Below, piece after piece: positions 36,827 to 45,866 of a stretch of DNA of 64,000 bases. Origin of the DNA: Bradyrhizobium sp. CIAT3101 (lineage in GTDB: Bacteria; Pseudomonadota; Alphaproteobacteria; Rhizobiales; Xanthobacteraceae); the NCBI RefSeq assembly GCF_029714945.1, contig NZ_CP121634.1, forward strand, positions 5,291,001-5,355,000. The letters are read 5' to 3'. The notes below the pieces were generated by a model. It was given only the letters and a program-made list of their open reading frames with translations. It was not told the DNA's origin and did no database searches. The first letter of the stretch is position 1. Each line of letters opens with the position of its first letter. Made by a program: the position numbers and the translations under genes.

Positions 36827-37366
36827 TTAATTCCCGGTAAAATTGTTGCCGATCATGGAAAAGGTTGCAGTTGCATGGACTGCGAGGGCGCCCTTGCCGT
36901 CGCGCACAAAGCCTTCGGTGTAGCTGGTCTGGCGCCCCAGCTTGATGATCTTGCCTTCGGCCGAGATCAGTCCCGAACGGACCGAGAGCGGACGCAGGAA
37001 GGTCATCTTCAGGTCGAGGGTAACCGACCCCTGCCCTGCCTCCAGCCGCGTCGAAATCGCGCAGCCCATGGCGGTGTCGAGGAGCGCCGCGGCGGTCGCC
37101 CCATGCAGGAGGCCGATGGTATTTTCGAGATCCTCGCGCGGCTCCAGTTCCATCACGATCCGGCCCGGCTCGACCACGGCCATGACGAAGCCGATCAGCT
37201 TCGCGAACGGCGGCGGGGGCAGTCGGCCATCACGGATGCCCAGCATGGCGTCGATGCCAGACAAGCCCATCGCCACCTTTGCAACGGGCGCAGGCACCTG
37301 CCAGTCCACCACGCGCTCGCGGCGCTGCGCCGGCGAAAAAAGGTCGAGTTGAGCGGAATCGGTCAT
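36827..37366 (-). CDS. PaaI family acyl-CoA thioesterase
   Basis: A 179-residue hot-dog thioesterase. The GLLHGATAAALLDTAMGCAI block (near residue 87) is the PaaI/YdiI-type active-site region, and SVTLDLKMTFLRPL follows as the beta-strand core. It probably cleaves short or aromatic acyl-CoA esters. The N-terminal 40 residues are an extension beyond the core fold. It is divergent from a crotonase gene and cotranscribed with the TetR gene. Confidence 0.9.
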   Translation of the reverse strand: MTDSAQLDLFSPAQRRERVVDWQVPAPVAKVAMGLSGIDAMLGIRDGRLPPPPFAKLIGFVMAVVEPGRIVMELEPREDLENTIGLLHGATAAALLDTAMGCAISTRLEAGQGSVTLDLKMTFLRPLSVRSGLISAEGKIIKLGRQTSYTEGFVRDGKGALAVHATATFSMIGNNFTGN

Positions 37367-37379
37367 GGGAGGCCTCTTT

Positions 37380-37397
37380 GTATGATCATCATCATAC
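37380..37397. promoter_or_regulatory. predicted TetR operator, copy 1
   Basis: GTATGAT-CATC-ATCATAC is a perfect 7-4-7 palindrome 13 bases upstream of the thioesterase start, in the region shared with the divergent crotonase gene. The same architecture recurs before the thiolase gene at 38494. Confidence 0.65.
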
Positions 37398-37519
37398 TAT
37401 GCTGCGGACTTCCCGCTGGCAACTCCGTCCCCGCCGCTTGACAAGGGAGGCATTTCGGCCCGGAAGTAATTCCGACCGGTGCGCCTCGCGCCTGTCCACG
37501 AAACCTTCGAGATGCCACG

Positions 37520-38290
37520 ATGGAAATGCTCAACAATCACTGCGGCGTGACGCGCGATGCGCGCGGCGTCGTCCATGTCGCGATCTGCAATGCCGGATCG
37601 CTCAACATTCTGGGCTCGCCCGTGACCGATGCGGTGCGCGAAGGCCTGCAACAACTCGCCACTGATCGCGGCATTCGAATCCTGGTGCTGCGCGGCCAAA
37701 GCGAAAAGAGCATGATCGGGGGCGCCGACATCAAGGAGATGGCGAAGCTCGACCAGAAATCGGCCGAGGCGTTCATCAGCCGCCTGCGTGACCTCTGCGA
37801 AGCCGTACGCCAATTCCCTGCCCCCGTGATCGCACGCATGCCCGGCTGGTGCCTCGGTGGCGGGCTCGAAGTGGCTGCCGCCTGCGACTTCCGTATCGCC
37901 ACACATGATGCGCATTTCGGCATGCCCGAGGTTCGCGTCGGCATACCCTCGGTCATCCACGCTGCCCTGCTGCCGCGCCTGATCGGCTGGGCCCGCGCGC
38001 GCTGGCTGGTGATGACCGCGGAAAACATCGACGCGCCGACGGCGCTGGCCTGGGGCCTGATCGACAAGATCGCGCCGGCCGGCGGACTGGATGCCGAGAT
38101 CGAGCACCTCGTGCACGCGCTGCTCGAATGCGGCCCCGAAGCGCTGCGATCGCAGAAGGCATTGCTGCGACAGTGGGAGGAACTGCCGCTGACGGAGTCG
38201 GTGAACCTCAGCGTCAAAGTCTTCGGCGAGTCATTCCTGACCGACGAGCCGACGCGGCTGATGCAGGCGTTCGTGAACCGGAAGCGGTGA
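37520..38290 (+). CDS. enoyl-CoA hydratase/isomerase (crotonase family)
   Basis: A 256-residue crotonase. It has the oxyanion-hole stretch MIGGADIKEM near residue 67, PGWCLGGGLEVAAACDFRIA near residue 110 with Glu at one catalytic position, and MPEVRVGIPSV near residue 135 with the second Glu, so hydratase activity is credible. It is divergent from the thioesterase and precedes a thiolase by 248 bases, giving a small beta-oxidation-like set. No strong ribosome site is seen; ATG 37526 is an alternative start. Confidence 0.9.
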   Translation: MEMLNNHCGVTRDARGVVHVAICNAGSLNILGSPVTDAVREGLQQLATDRGIRILVLRGQSEKSMIGGADIKEMAKLDQKSAEAFISRLRDLCEAVRQFPAPVIARMPGWCLGGGLEVAAACDFRIATHDAHFGMPEVRVGIPSVIHAALLPRLIGWARARWLVMTAENIDAPTALAWGLIDKIAPAGGLDAEIEHLVHALLECGPEALRSQKALLRQWEELPLTESVNLSVKVFGESFLTDEPTRLMQAFVNRKR

Positions 38291-38302
38291 CCTGTCATCG
38301 GT

Positions 38303-38424
38303 GTCGTCCCGGCGAAGGCCGGGACCCATAACCACCGAATTCAATTTGACGAAGACTCCGAGTTACCATCTCGCCTCATCAACACTCGCTGCGGAGTATG
38401 GGTCCCGGCCTCCGCCGGGACGAC
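38303..38424. repeat. palindromic intergenic repeat, GTCGTCCCGGC family
   Basis: GTCGTCCCGGC and GCCGGGACGAC ends, with inner GGCCGGGACCCAT and ATGGGTCCCGGCC arms, flank a lower-GC centre of about 70 bases. The inner arms are themselves hairpins, so the element has the same two-hairpin design as family A but different sequence. Confidence 0.83.
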
Positions 38425-38493
38425 TTGAGGGAATCTCATTCGAACCACGACAATTTCTCATGCCGGGCGCGGTTGCATTTTTTGCGCCGCATC

Positions 38494-38511
38494 ATATGAT
38501 GGCCATAATAT
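38494..38511. promoter_or_regulatory. predicted TetR operator, copy 2
   Basis: ATATGAT-GGCC-ATAATAT is a 7-4-7 palindrome with one mismatch, 27 bases before the thiolase start. It shares TATGAT-N4-AT(C/A)ATA with the site at 37380. Confidence 0.55.
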
Positions 38512-38538
38512 CACTTGTCATCGCCAGGGAGTCTTGTC

Positions 38539-39735
38539 ATGGCCGAAGCAGCCGATCCCGTCGTCATCGTCTCCGCCGCCCGCACCCCGCTCGGCCGCTT
38601 CATGGGCGAATTGTCGCCGCTCGCAGCGCATAAGCTCGGATCGCACGTGATCAATGCGGCGCTGGAACGCGCCAAGCTCGCGCCCGAGAAGGTCGACGAA
38701 GTCTTCATGGGCTGCGTGCTGCCGGCCGGCCAGGGGCAGGCGCCCGCGCGCCAGGCGGCACGTGGCGCCGGCCTGCCCGATGCCACCGGCGCGACCACCG
38801 TCAACAAGGTCTGCGGCTCCGGCATGAAGGCAACCATGCTGGCGCACGACATCATCCGCGCCGGTTCGGCCGAGATCGTCGTCTCCGGTGGCATGGAGAG
38901 CATGAGCAACGCGCCGTATCTGCTGGCCAAAGCACGCGGCGGCTATCGCGCCGGCCACGACCGCATCATCGACCACATGATGATGGACGGTCTGGAGGAC
39001 GCGTACGAGACCGGCCGCTCCATGGGCGATTTCGGCGAAGCCACGGCCGAAGCCTACCAGTTCACCCGCAAGGACCAGGACGCCTACGCGATGGAAACGC
39101 TGAGCCGCGCGCGCAAGGCGGTCGAGGGCGGCGCGTTCAAGGCGGAGATCGCGCCGATCACACTGACCGAGAAGGCCGGGCCGCGCATCGTCGCCAATGA
39201 CGAGCATCCGCTGAAGGTGGATCCCGCTAAAATTCCCGGACTGAAGCCGGCGTTCCGCGCCAATGGCACGATCACGCCCGCAGCCTCCTCCGCAAACGCC
39301 GACGGCGCCGCCGCGCTGGTCCTGACCAAGCGCTCGCTTGCCGATCGTAACGGGCTGCCTGCACTCGCCGAGATCAAGGGCCATGCCACGCATAGCCAGG
39401 AGCCGCAATGGTTCACCACGGCGCCGATCCCGGCGATCCGCAAGCTGCTCGACAAGGTCGGCTGGAGCGCCGGTGACGTCGACCTGTTCGAGATCAACGA
39501 AGCCTTCGCTGTCGTCGCGATGGCGGCGCAGCGCGATCTCGGCATTCCCCGCGAGAAGCTGAACATCAATGGCGGCGCCTGCGCACTCGGTCATCCCATC
39601 GGTGCCACCGGCGCCCGACTGATCGTGACGCTGTTGCATGCGCTCGAGGCCAACAACCTCAAGCGCGGCGTCGCGGCACTCTGTATCGGCGGCGGCGAAG
39701 CCACTGCAATCGCGGTGGAGCGTCTCGCGCACTAG
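38539..39735 (+). CDS. acetyl-CoA C-acyltransferase (thiolase)
   Basis: A 398-residue thiolase. The acylated Cys lies in NKVCGSGMKA near residue 90, the His in INEAFAVV near residue 350, and the second Cys in GGACALGHPIGATGAR near residue 382. This pattern fits both biosynthetic acetoacetyl-CoA and degradative thiolases. ATG 38539 follows CAGGGAG; the earlier in-frame TTG overlaps the operator region. A clear hairpin follows the stop. Confidence 0.95.
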   Translation: MAEAADPVVIVSAARTPLGRFMGELSPLAAHKLGSHVINAALERAKLAPEKVDEVFMGCVLPAGQGQAPARQAARGAGLPDATGATTVNKVCGSGMKATMLAHDIIRAGSAEIVVSGGMESMSNAPYLLAKARGGYRAGHDRIIDHMMMDGLEDAYETGRSMGDFGEATAEAYQFTRKDQDAYAMETLSRARKAVEGGAFKAEIAPITLTEKAGPRIVANDEHPLKVDPAKIPGLKPAFRANGTITPAASSANADGAAALVLTKRSLADRNGLPALAEIKGHATHSQEPQWFTTAPIPAIRKLLDKVGWSAGDVDLFEINEAFAVVAMAAQRDLGIPREKLNINGGACALGHPIGATGARLIVTLLHALEANNLKRGVAALCIGGGEATAIAVERLAH

Positions 39736-39757
39736 CTGCCGCGACGTCCTGAATTGA

Positions 39758-39787
39758 GGGAAGTCTGTCATTTCAGACTTCCCGTTT
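39758..39787 (+). terminator. terminator-like hairpin after thiolase gene
   Basis: GGGAAGTCTG and CAGACTTCCC form a perfect 10-base-pair stem around TCATTT, followed by GTTT. The T tract is short, but the position 22 bases after the stop fits an intrinsic terminator. Confidence 0.65.
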
Positions 39788-39849
39788 CCGTGCCAGACTG
39801 CAACAATGACGCGGGCGTCCCGGAGCCCGCCAACCTGGATTGAGGGGCA

Positions 39850-41145
39850 ATGATCTCGAACTGGCTTTCGGCCGCGCTCGGCCGTCGCAACATCCACTAC
39901 GGTTGGGTGATGGTCGGCGTGACCTTCTTCGCCGCTCTGATCAGCGCCGGCACGGTCGGCGCGCCCGGCGTGTTCATCGTTCCCTTGCAGAAGGAGTTCG
40001 GCTGGAGCACGGCGGAGATCTCATCTGCGCTTTCAATCCGCTTCATCCTGTTTGGATTGATGGCACCGTTCGCAGCCGCCCTCCTCAACCGCTACGGTCT
40101 GCGCAATGTCACGCTGACCGCGCAGCTCATCGTCGTCTCGGCGCTGGTGGCCTCGCTCGGCATGACGCAGGTCTGGCAGCTCGTGGCGCTGTGGGGCGTG
40201 GTGATCGGCATCGGCACCGGCATGACCGCACTGGTGCTCGGCGCCACCATCGCGACGCGCTGGTTCGCGGCGCGGCGTGGCCTCGTTGTCGGCATCATGA
40301 CCGCGAGCGTCGCCACCGGCCAACTCGTGTTCCTGCCGCTGCTGGCAAGCATGACCGAGCGTTACGGCTGGCGCCTGGCGCTCGGCTTCGTCTGTATCAT
40401 GCTCGGCGTTTCCGCAGCGGCGGTCCTGCTCATCATGCGCGACCGGCCGAGCGATCTGGGCCTGCGTCCGTTCGGCGACGAAGGCACCGAGCCCCTGCCC
40501 GCGCCACCGGTGAACCACGGCTCGATCACGGGCGTGGCGCTCGGCACGCTGCGCGACGCCTCGAAGTCGAGCGCGTTCTGGATCTTGTTTGCGACCTTCT
40601 TCGTCTGCGGCGCCTCGACCAACGGCCTCGTGCAGGTGCATCTGATTCCGATGTGCCTCGACTTCGGCATCCCGCAGGTGCAGGCGGCGAGCCTGCTGGC
40701 AGCGATGGGCATCTTCGACTTTTTCGGCACCATCATGTCGGGCTGGCTGTCGGACCGCTATGACAATCGCTACCTGCTGTTCTGGTACTACGGTCTGCGC
40801 GGGCTCTCGCTGATCTTCCTGCCGTTCAGCGATTTCTCCTTCTACGGCCTGTCGATCTTCGCGATGTTCTACGGTCTCGACTGGATTGCCACAGTGCCGC
40901 CGACGGTGCGGCTGACCGCGCAGAAATTCGGACCCGAACGCGCCAATCTGGTGTTCGGCTGGATCTTCGCCGGCCACCAGCTCGGCGCCGGCACCGCCGC
41001 CTTCGGTGCGGGCCTGTCGCGGACGCTGCTGCAGAGCTACCTGCCCGCCTTCTTCGTGGCCGGCGCACTCTGCGTGTTCGCCTCGCTGATCGTGCTGGCA
41101 CTGTCGCGACAGCCAAAACCGCAAGCAAAACCGGCGATGGCCTAG
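39850..41145 (+). CDS. MFS transporter (monocarboxylate/oxalate-formate antiporter-like)
   Basis: A 431-residue 12-span transporter. It opens with HYGWVMVGVTFFAALISAGTVGAPGVFIVPLQKEFGWS, the typical first span of the monocarboxylate-type MFS group, and has a central cytoplasmic loop near residues 200-235. A GAGGGG ribosome site precedes the ATG. The stop overlaps that of the convergent porin gene within CTAG. Substrate probably a carboxylate, judged by subgroup only. Confidence 0.88.
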   Translation: MISNWLSAALGRRNIHYGWVMVGVTFFAALISAGTVGAPGVFIVPLQKEFGWSTAEISSALSIRFILFGLMAPFAAALLNRYGLRNVTLTAQLIVVSALVASLGMTQVWQLVALWGVVIGIGTGMTALVLGATIATRWFAARRGLVVGIMTASVATGQLVFLPLLASMTERYGWRLALGFVCIMLGVSAAAVLLIMRDRPSDLGLRPFGDEGTEPLPAPPVNHGSITGVALGTLRDASKSSAFWILFATFFVCGASTNGLVQVHLIPMCLDFGIPQVQAASLLAAMGIFDFFGTIMSGWLSDRYDNRYLLFWYYGLRGLSLIFLPFSDFSFYGLSIFAMFYGLDWIATVPPTVRLTAQKFGPERANLVFGWIFAGHQLGAGTAAFGAGLSRTLLQSYLPAFFVAGALCVFASLIVLALSRQPKPQAKPAMA

Positions 41146-42554
41146 TACCGGAGCGTGGTGGTGACGCCGAACACGGCGGCGTCACCGATCCGCGACACGC
41201 CGGTCGGATCGTTCGGGTTCGGAATGCCGCCGGACGGCCTGCGCACATATTGGAAGTAAGGCGCGATCAGCCAGCCCGGCTTGATGTGCGCCTCATAGAT
41301 AATTTCAAGCAGGCCCTCGCTGCTGCGCACCGGGCTCTGGATCCCGCTGAAGATCTGCGTGTCGACATCGAGGCTCCGGGCCGCCCCCGAGATCCGCATG
41401 TAGGCAAGCCCGATCCCGAACCGATCGAGCGGACGACCGGGCGTAAAGCCGACAAAGCCGACGCCGCCGTCAACATAGAGATCGATCAAATTGCGATCCG
41501 GCGGGCTGTAGGCGATGCGGCCGAACGCGGTAACGCCCGGTATCGACGCCGACACGGTCTTTTCGATTTCCGTCCCCGGCGGCCGCCAAAGCGCCTGCTC
41601 GACGACCGCGTAGATTCCGTAATTGCCGCGAAGCTTCGCGGGAATACCGGATCCAGTCGGGTCTGCGAGCGAGAAGCCGTCGGCGGTGAAGCGCTGGCTG
41701 TCGAAGTCGCCGAAATGATACCAGCCGCCGGGCGTGACGTTGCCGGCAAGCGTGCTTCCGCCGATGTCGACGTGATAGTCGAAATGGACCTGCCCGATGA
41801 CCCACGGCGGATCATTGACACGAAGTGCGAGGCCGTGATTGTCACGCGTCTGCGGATCACCGTCGCCGGGGGCGGCCGGATTGCCGTTGAACACTGCGCC
41901 GAAGACGGTGACGTTGTCCGCGACCTGAGCCTTGAGCCGAATACCAGGCACCGCGATCGGCGGCGCCGGGCCGCCGGCCGGCAAATTGGTCGCCTTGATG
42001 GCGGGCCAGCCGAAGGTGCCGTTGATGAAGAGGTCGTCGGTCTGGCTGTCGAAGAACTCGACGTCGGCCGCCTGCTGGCCGGCCCTGATATTGAGGCGGT
42101 CGTTGAAGAAGCTCTGCTCGAAATAGGCGTTGTAGAGCCGCTGATCTGGCAGCGCCTCGATCTCGCTGATGGTGGCGAGATTTTGGATGTAGTTCCGGCT
42201 GAGCCCGCGACCGTAGATGATGTAGCCGTTGGCGTAGAAGCGTCCGCCGGTCCAGCCGACGAGCTTGTCGAGATCGGCATCGACCGACAGATCGAGCCGG
42301 CCGAAATGGATGGCGCCGCGCGAGACCCCGCCCGAGACATTGCCGATATTGTCGGCAATATAGGTCGCGCCGAAATTCAGTCCCTTGTTGGCGAGCCCGT
42401 CATGCCATTCGTTGAACCATTTCGGGAACAGCCAGTCGGCGGCGCTCTCGTCCTTGGCGCCGGCGAATGCGCTGGTGCTCGCGAACAGCACCACGGCGAT
42501 CACGAGCGAGCGTCGCAACGCCAATGTTGGGGCAATCGCATTCACGGCCGACAC
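41142..42554 (-). CDS. OprB family carbohydrate-selective porin
   Basis: An outer-membrane porin of about 470 residues. A signal peptide (ALRRSLVIAVVLFASTSAFA-GAK) precedes the beta-barrel, and the C-terminus ends in TTTLRY, with the terminal aromatic residue required for barrel assembly. Internal blocks such as GLNFGATYIADNIGNVSGG and WLIAPYFQYVRRPSGG are typical of OprB. The start is uncertain: GTG 42554 lies 13 bases after the CorA stop, whereas the TTG at 42611 overlaps that gene. No ATG is available in frame. The two genes are probably cotranscribed. Confidence 0.88.
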   Translation of the reverse strand: MSAVNAIAPTLALRRSLVIAVVLFASTSAFAGAKDESAADWLFPKWFNEWHDGLANKGLNFGATYIADNIGNVSGGVSRGAIHFGRLDLSVDADLDKLVGWTGGRFYANGYIIYGRGLSRNYIQNLATISEIEALPDQRLYNAYFEQSFFNDRLNIRAGQQAADVEFFDSQTDDLFINGTFGWPAIKATNLPAGGPAPPIAVPGIRLKAQVADNVTVFGAVFNGNPAAPGDGDPQTRDNHGLALRVNDPPWVIGQVHFDYHVDIGGSTLAGNVTPGGWYHFGDFDSQRFTADGFSLADPTGSGIPAKLRGNYGIYAVVEQALWRPPGTEIEKTVSASIPGVTAFGRIAYSPPDRNLIDLYVDGGVGFVGFTPGRPLDRFGIGLAYMRISGAARSLDVDTQIFSGIQSPVRSSEGLLEIIYEAHIKPGWLIAPYFQYVRRPSGGIPNPNDPTGVSRIGDAAVFGVTTTLRY

Positions 42555-42567
42555 CGTCTGGCCCGCG

Positions 42568-43587
42568 CTACTTCTTGAAAATGCCCGTGCGACGCATGAA
42601 CAGATAGGCAAGGCCGATCGAGCTCACCATCAGCGCCGCCGCCCAGAGAAAACCCTCGTCCACGTCGGTGAGCGGCAGGCCCTTGGTGTTCATGCCGAAG
42701 ATGCCGGTGATCAGCGTCGGCGGCAGCAGCAGCGTCGTCACGATCGAGAGCGTGTGGAGGTGGCGATTGCTCTCCTCCTCGTTCTTGAAGCGCAGCTCCT
42801 CCTCGAGCAGGCGGCTGCGCTCGCGCAGCTCGACGATGTCGTGGTCGAGCCCGTCGAGCCGCTGGGCGAGCTTGCCGGCCTGAATACGAAGCCCCGGCGA
42901 CAGATGATCGGTGTTCTTCTGGTCGAGCCGGTGGAACAGTACGCGCAGGCCGGTGAGCTGACGATGCAGCCGCACGCAGGTCCGGCGCAAGCGCCCGAGC
43001 GTGCGGCGCATCTCCGGCTTGGCTTCATCGGCGAGGATGCGTTCCTCGATGCCGTCGATTTCCTGGCCGAGCTTGTCGGCCATCCGATCGAGCGTGTCGG
43101 CGACCTCGTCGACGATCTTTTCCAGGAGATGGGCGACGTTGTCGACGCGGTAGCCGCCTTCGAGCACGCGGCGCGTCGCATCCGCCGAGCAAAGCGCCTG
43201 GTGACGGCCGGAGACCAGGAGATGCTCGGTCATGGCGAAGCGCAGGAACGCGGTCTCTTCCGTTGCAGCATCGATGTCGCGAACCAGATCGGAGAACACG
43301 CCGTAGACGCAATGGTCGATGACGTGAAGCTGCTGGAACGTGTCGCTCGACAGCAAGAGATCGCGCGCCAGCGGCGGCAGCTGTGATGCTGCGATCCACG
43401 GCCGCACGCGACCATCTGTCAAATTGAAATGCAGCCAGAGCCGGCCATCATGGCTGAACTCGATCGGCTGGTCGATCGGCAGCGCCTCGGCGCTGCCGTC
43501 GCCATGCAAACGAAACGCCCATACCAGTCCAGGAATGACAGGCGCGACATCCGATGTCGCGCTGACAAGCATTGCCGGCTCGGCCAT
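42568..43587 (-). CDS. CorA/ZntB family metal ion transporter
   Basis: A 339-residue inner-membrane transporter of the 2-TM-GxN family. The large N-terminal cytoplasmic domain has a long helical stalk (residues 150-270), then two membrane helices joined by the GMN motif (GIFGMNTKGLPLTD near residue 300) that forms the ion filter. The acidic loop after GMN and the early WLHFNLTDGR stretch resemble the ZntB subgroup, so Zn2+ may be carried as well as Mg2+; this is inference. Confidence 0.92.
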   Translation of the reverse strand: MAEPAMLVSATSDVAPVIPGLVWAFRLHGDGSAEALPIDQPIEFSHDGRLWLHFNLTDGRVRPWIAASQLPPLARDLLLSSDTFQQLHVIDHCVYGVFSDLVRDIDAATEETAFLRFAMTEHLLVSGRHQALCSADATRRVLEGGYRVDNVAHLLEKIVDEVADTLDRMADKLGQEIDGIEERILADEAKPEMRRTLGRLRRTCVRLHRQLTGLRVLFHRLDQKNTDHLSPGLRIQAGKLAQRLDGLDHDIVELRERSRLLEEELRFKNEEESNRHLHTLSIVTTLLLPPTLITGIFGMNTKGLPLTDVDEGFLWAAALMVSSIGLAYLFMRRTGIFKK

Positions 43588-43697
43588 GCTGACCCCACAT
43601 CATTGCAGCCCAATCCCGGGGGGCCGTTATTGGCCTCCTCCGGGTCCTCCGTGCAGTCAATTACGCCAGTGTTACAGTTTGATGATGGCGCGCCGCC

Positions 43698-44474
43698 CTA
43701 TTCCGCGGCGAGCCCCGTCGCGGCCTGGGCTTCCTTGATGTAATCGTGCACGACGCGGCCGAACGGCAGTGTCAGGTCGGCGATGTAGTGATGCGCGCCG
43801 ATGCAGCGGCGGACCGGGAAATCCGCAACCGGCGCGTTGACGTGCGGCACCAGATGCAGCCGGCCGGGACCCATCCAGGACCCCTTCGGCACGATGTCGA
43901 TCAGGTTGATCGCGACGAGCTGGCAGACCTCGAGATGGCCGTCGACGCCGGGGATCATCTTCAAATTGATTTGCGTCTTCGACAGCGTGGCGCGGGTGAG
44001 ATCGCCGTTGCCGGCCATGCTCTCGTGCTTGTAGCCCATCGTGCCCATGGCGACGAGCTGGCCGGCATATTCAAGCGTGCCCGTCAGTGTATCCTTGACG
44101 ATCTCGAGTTTCGGGTGGGCGTACTTCTTCGGGAAGCCCCAGATCTCGCGGCCCGCCGCAATCGGCGGATCATCGTCGAGATACATCTGCGAGACGAAGT
44201 TGACCTCCTCGCCGTGCAGCCGCGCCGGGATCACGAGGCCGGATTCGGTGTAGCTGCCGAAGCCGGAGGAGTCCGGCATCTTGATCCATTCGTAGTGTAC
44301 GATCGGCTGGTCGATCGGCTCCAGCGGCTCAGGCAGGCCGGCACGGATCAGGTCCGGGTCGGTCTCGTAGGTGATCACCAGGAATTCGCGGTTGACGAAG
44401 CGGTACGGGCCGGCCGGATAGCTCGGCCCGGCGGCCGGCATGGACGGAAGCCTCAGCACGTCTTCCCTGCGCAT
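43698..44474 (-). CDS. acetoacetate decarboxylase
   Basis: A 258-residue decarboxylase that converts acetoacetate to acetone and CO2 through a lysine Schiff base. The active-site segment EIWGFPKKYAHPKLE near residue 115 contains the adjacent lysines (one forms the Schiff base, the other lowers its pKa). The ATG at 44474 has AGAGGAGA upstream; the frame open for 13 more codons lacks a ribosome site. Family length is normal. It is divergent from the patatin gene. Confidence 0.93.
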   Translation of the reverse strand: MRREDVLRLPSMPAAGPSYPAGPYRFVNREFLVITYETDPDLIRAGLPEPLEPIDQPIVHYEWIKMPDSSGFGSYTESGLVIPARLHGEEVNFVSQMYLDDDPPIAAGREIWGFPKKYAHPKLEIVKDTLTGTLEYAGQLVAMGTMGYKHESMAGNGDLTRATLSKTQINLKMIPGVDGHLEVCQLVAINLIDIVPKGSWMGPGRLHLVPHVNAPVADFPVRRCIGAHHYIADLTLPFGRVVHDYIKEAQAATGLAAE

Positions 44475-44672
44475 CGCTGTCTCCTCTGGTGATCCGGTAA
44501 GTTCCGACTTCACGCAGATTGCTAGCTGCCGTCATTGACTGCGATGTGACCGATTTCCGTCAGGGACACGACCTCCGGCCATTCCCGTCGCGGTTGACCT
44601 GCATGCAAAGGCGGCATCGGCCTGCTTTGTCATCACGCCGTCACCACCGGCCGCAATCGTCCGGCGAAGGCT

Positions 44673-44687
44673 GGAGGTATCGCCATG
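44673..44687 (+). promoter_or_regulatory. ribosome site and ATG out of frame with patatin domain
   Basis: GGAGG (44673-44677) with ATG at 44685 is an ideal translation start, but the frame it opens runs into a shadow sequence. The patatin domain lies in another frame, one base shifted. Confidence 0.75.
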
Positions 44688-45855
44688 GACGCTCGCACGT
44701 CGCAACCGACACATCCATCAGCCGCCCGCGCGGGGCTGGCGGCCCGAACGCTGCGATCGCGTCGCGCTGGTCCTGCAGGGCGGCGGCGCGCTCGGCGCCT
44801 ACCAGGCCGGCGTCTACCAGGCGCTGCACGAGGCCGGCATCGAGCCCGACTGGGTCACCGGCGTCTCGATCGGCGCGATCAACTCGTCCATCATCGCCGG
44901 CAACAAACCGGAGAAGCGGCTCGAAGCGCTGCGCATCTTCTGGGAGCGCATCACCAACCGCAAGATCTGGCACTACACGCCGGACGGCGACATCTTCCGC
45001 CAGTGGCGCAACCTCTACAGCTCCTGGATGACATCGGCGATGGGCCAGCCCGGCTTCTTCACGCCGCACCAGGTCAATCCCTGGTTCAGCCCGGTCGGCG
45101 CCAAGACCGCGACCAGCTACTACGACACGGCCGCGTTGAAGGCGACCTTGCTCGAGCTCGTCGATTTCGACCTCATCAACGAAAAGAAGATCCGCTTCGC
45201 AGTCGGCGCGGTGAACGTGCTCTCCGGCAACTTCATCTATTTCGACAACGCCCATGACGAGATCGAGCCGGAGCACATCATGGCCTCCGGCGCCCTGCCC
45301 CCGGCGCTGCCGATGGTGCGGATCGGCACCGATCATTTCTGGGACGGCGGCATCGTCTCCAACACGCCGCTGCAGCACCTGCTCGACCAGGAGGACGCGA
45401 TCAATTCGCTGGTGTTCCAGGTCGACCTGTTCAGCGCGCGCGGTGTGCTGCCGCGCTCGATCCAGGACGTGATGGCCCGCCACAAGGACATCATGTATTC
45501 CTCGCGCACCCGCCATAACACCGACGTCTATCGGCGCACGCATAATCTCAAGGTGCTGCTCTACAAGGCCTTGGCGAAGATCCCGGACGAGCAGCTCTCC
45601 GACGAGGACCGCCAGCTGAAATCGAGCCTGCGCCGGATGCCGGAGATCGCGATCCTGCACCTGATCTACCAGCAGAAAGCCTACGAGGGCGATGCCAAGG
45701 ACCACGAATTCTCGGGCACCTCGATGCGCGAGCACTGGACAAGCGGCTACGAGGACACCAAGCGCACGCTGAAGCGCCGCGACTGGATCAAGATGCCCGA
45801 CGAAGGCATGGGGCTCGTCGTGCACGACGTGCACCGGGAGACGGAGAGCGCCTGA
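44685..45855 (+). pseudogene. patatin-like phospholipase, frameshifted near its 5' end
   Basis: The patatin domain is complete at protein level: oxyanion loop VLQGGGALGAYQAG (from about 44770), nucleophile Ser in GVSIG at codon 44866, and the Asp of DGGIVSN near 45343. However, the domain frame has no ATG, GTG or TTG before 45028, a position that would delete the nucleophile. The only good start is ATG 44685 in a frame one base off. Removing one base between 44720 and 44745, for instance in the GGGG run at 44732-44735, joins MDARTSQPTHPSAARAG to WRPERCDRVALVLQGGG. So this is a one-base frameshift, either real or a sequencing error. Downstream the reading frame is intact to 45855. Confidence 0.8.
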
Positions 45856-45866
45856 CGGGCGCTCTC
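45844..45866 (+). terminator. hairpin overlapping the patatin stop codon
   Basis: GAGAGCGCC and GGCGCTCTC form a 9-base-pair stem whose 5-base loop contains the stop TGA. The downstream sequence GACAAAA has no T tract, so termination is uncertain. Confidence 0.45.

Noticed and set aside
44685..45257. 190-residue ORF from the good ATG before the patatin domain
   Set aside because: Only its first 15-20 codons look real; after that it is an Arg-rich shadow of the patatin frame, so it is treated as the 5' part of a frameshifted gene.
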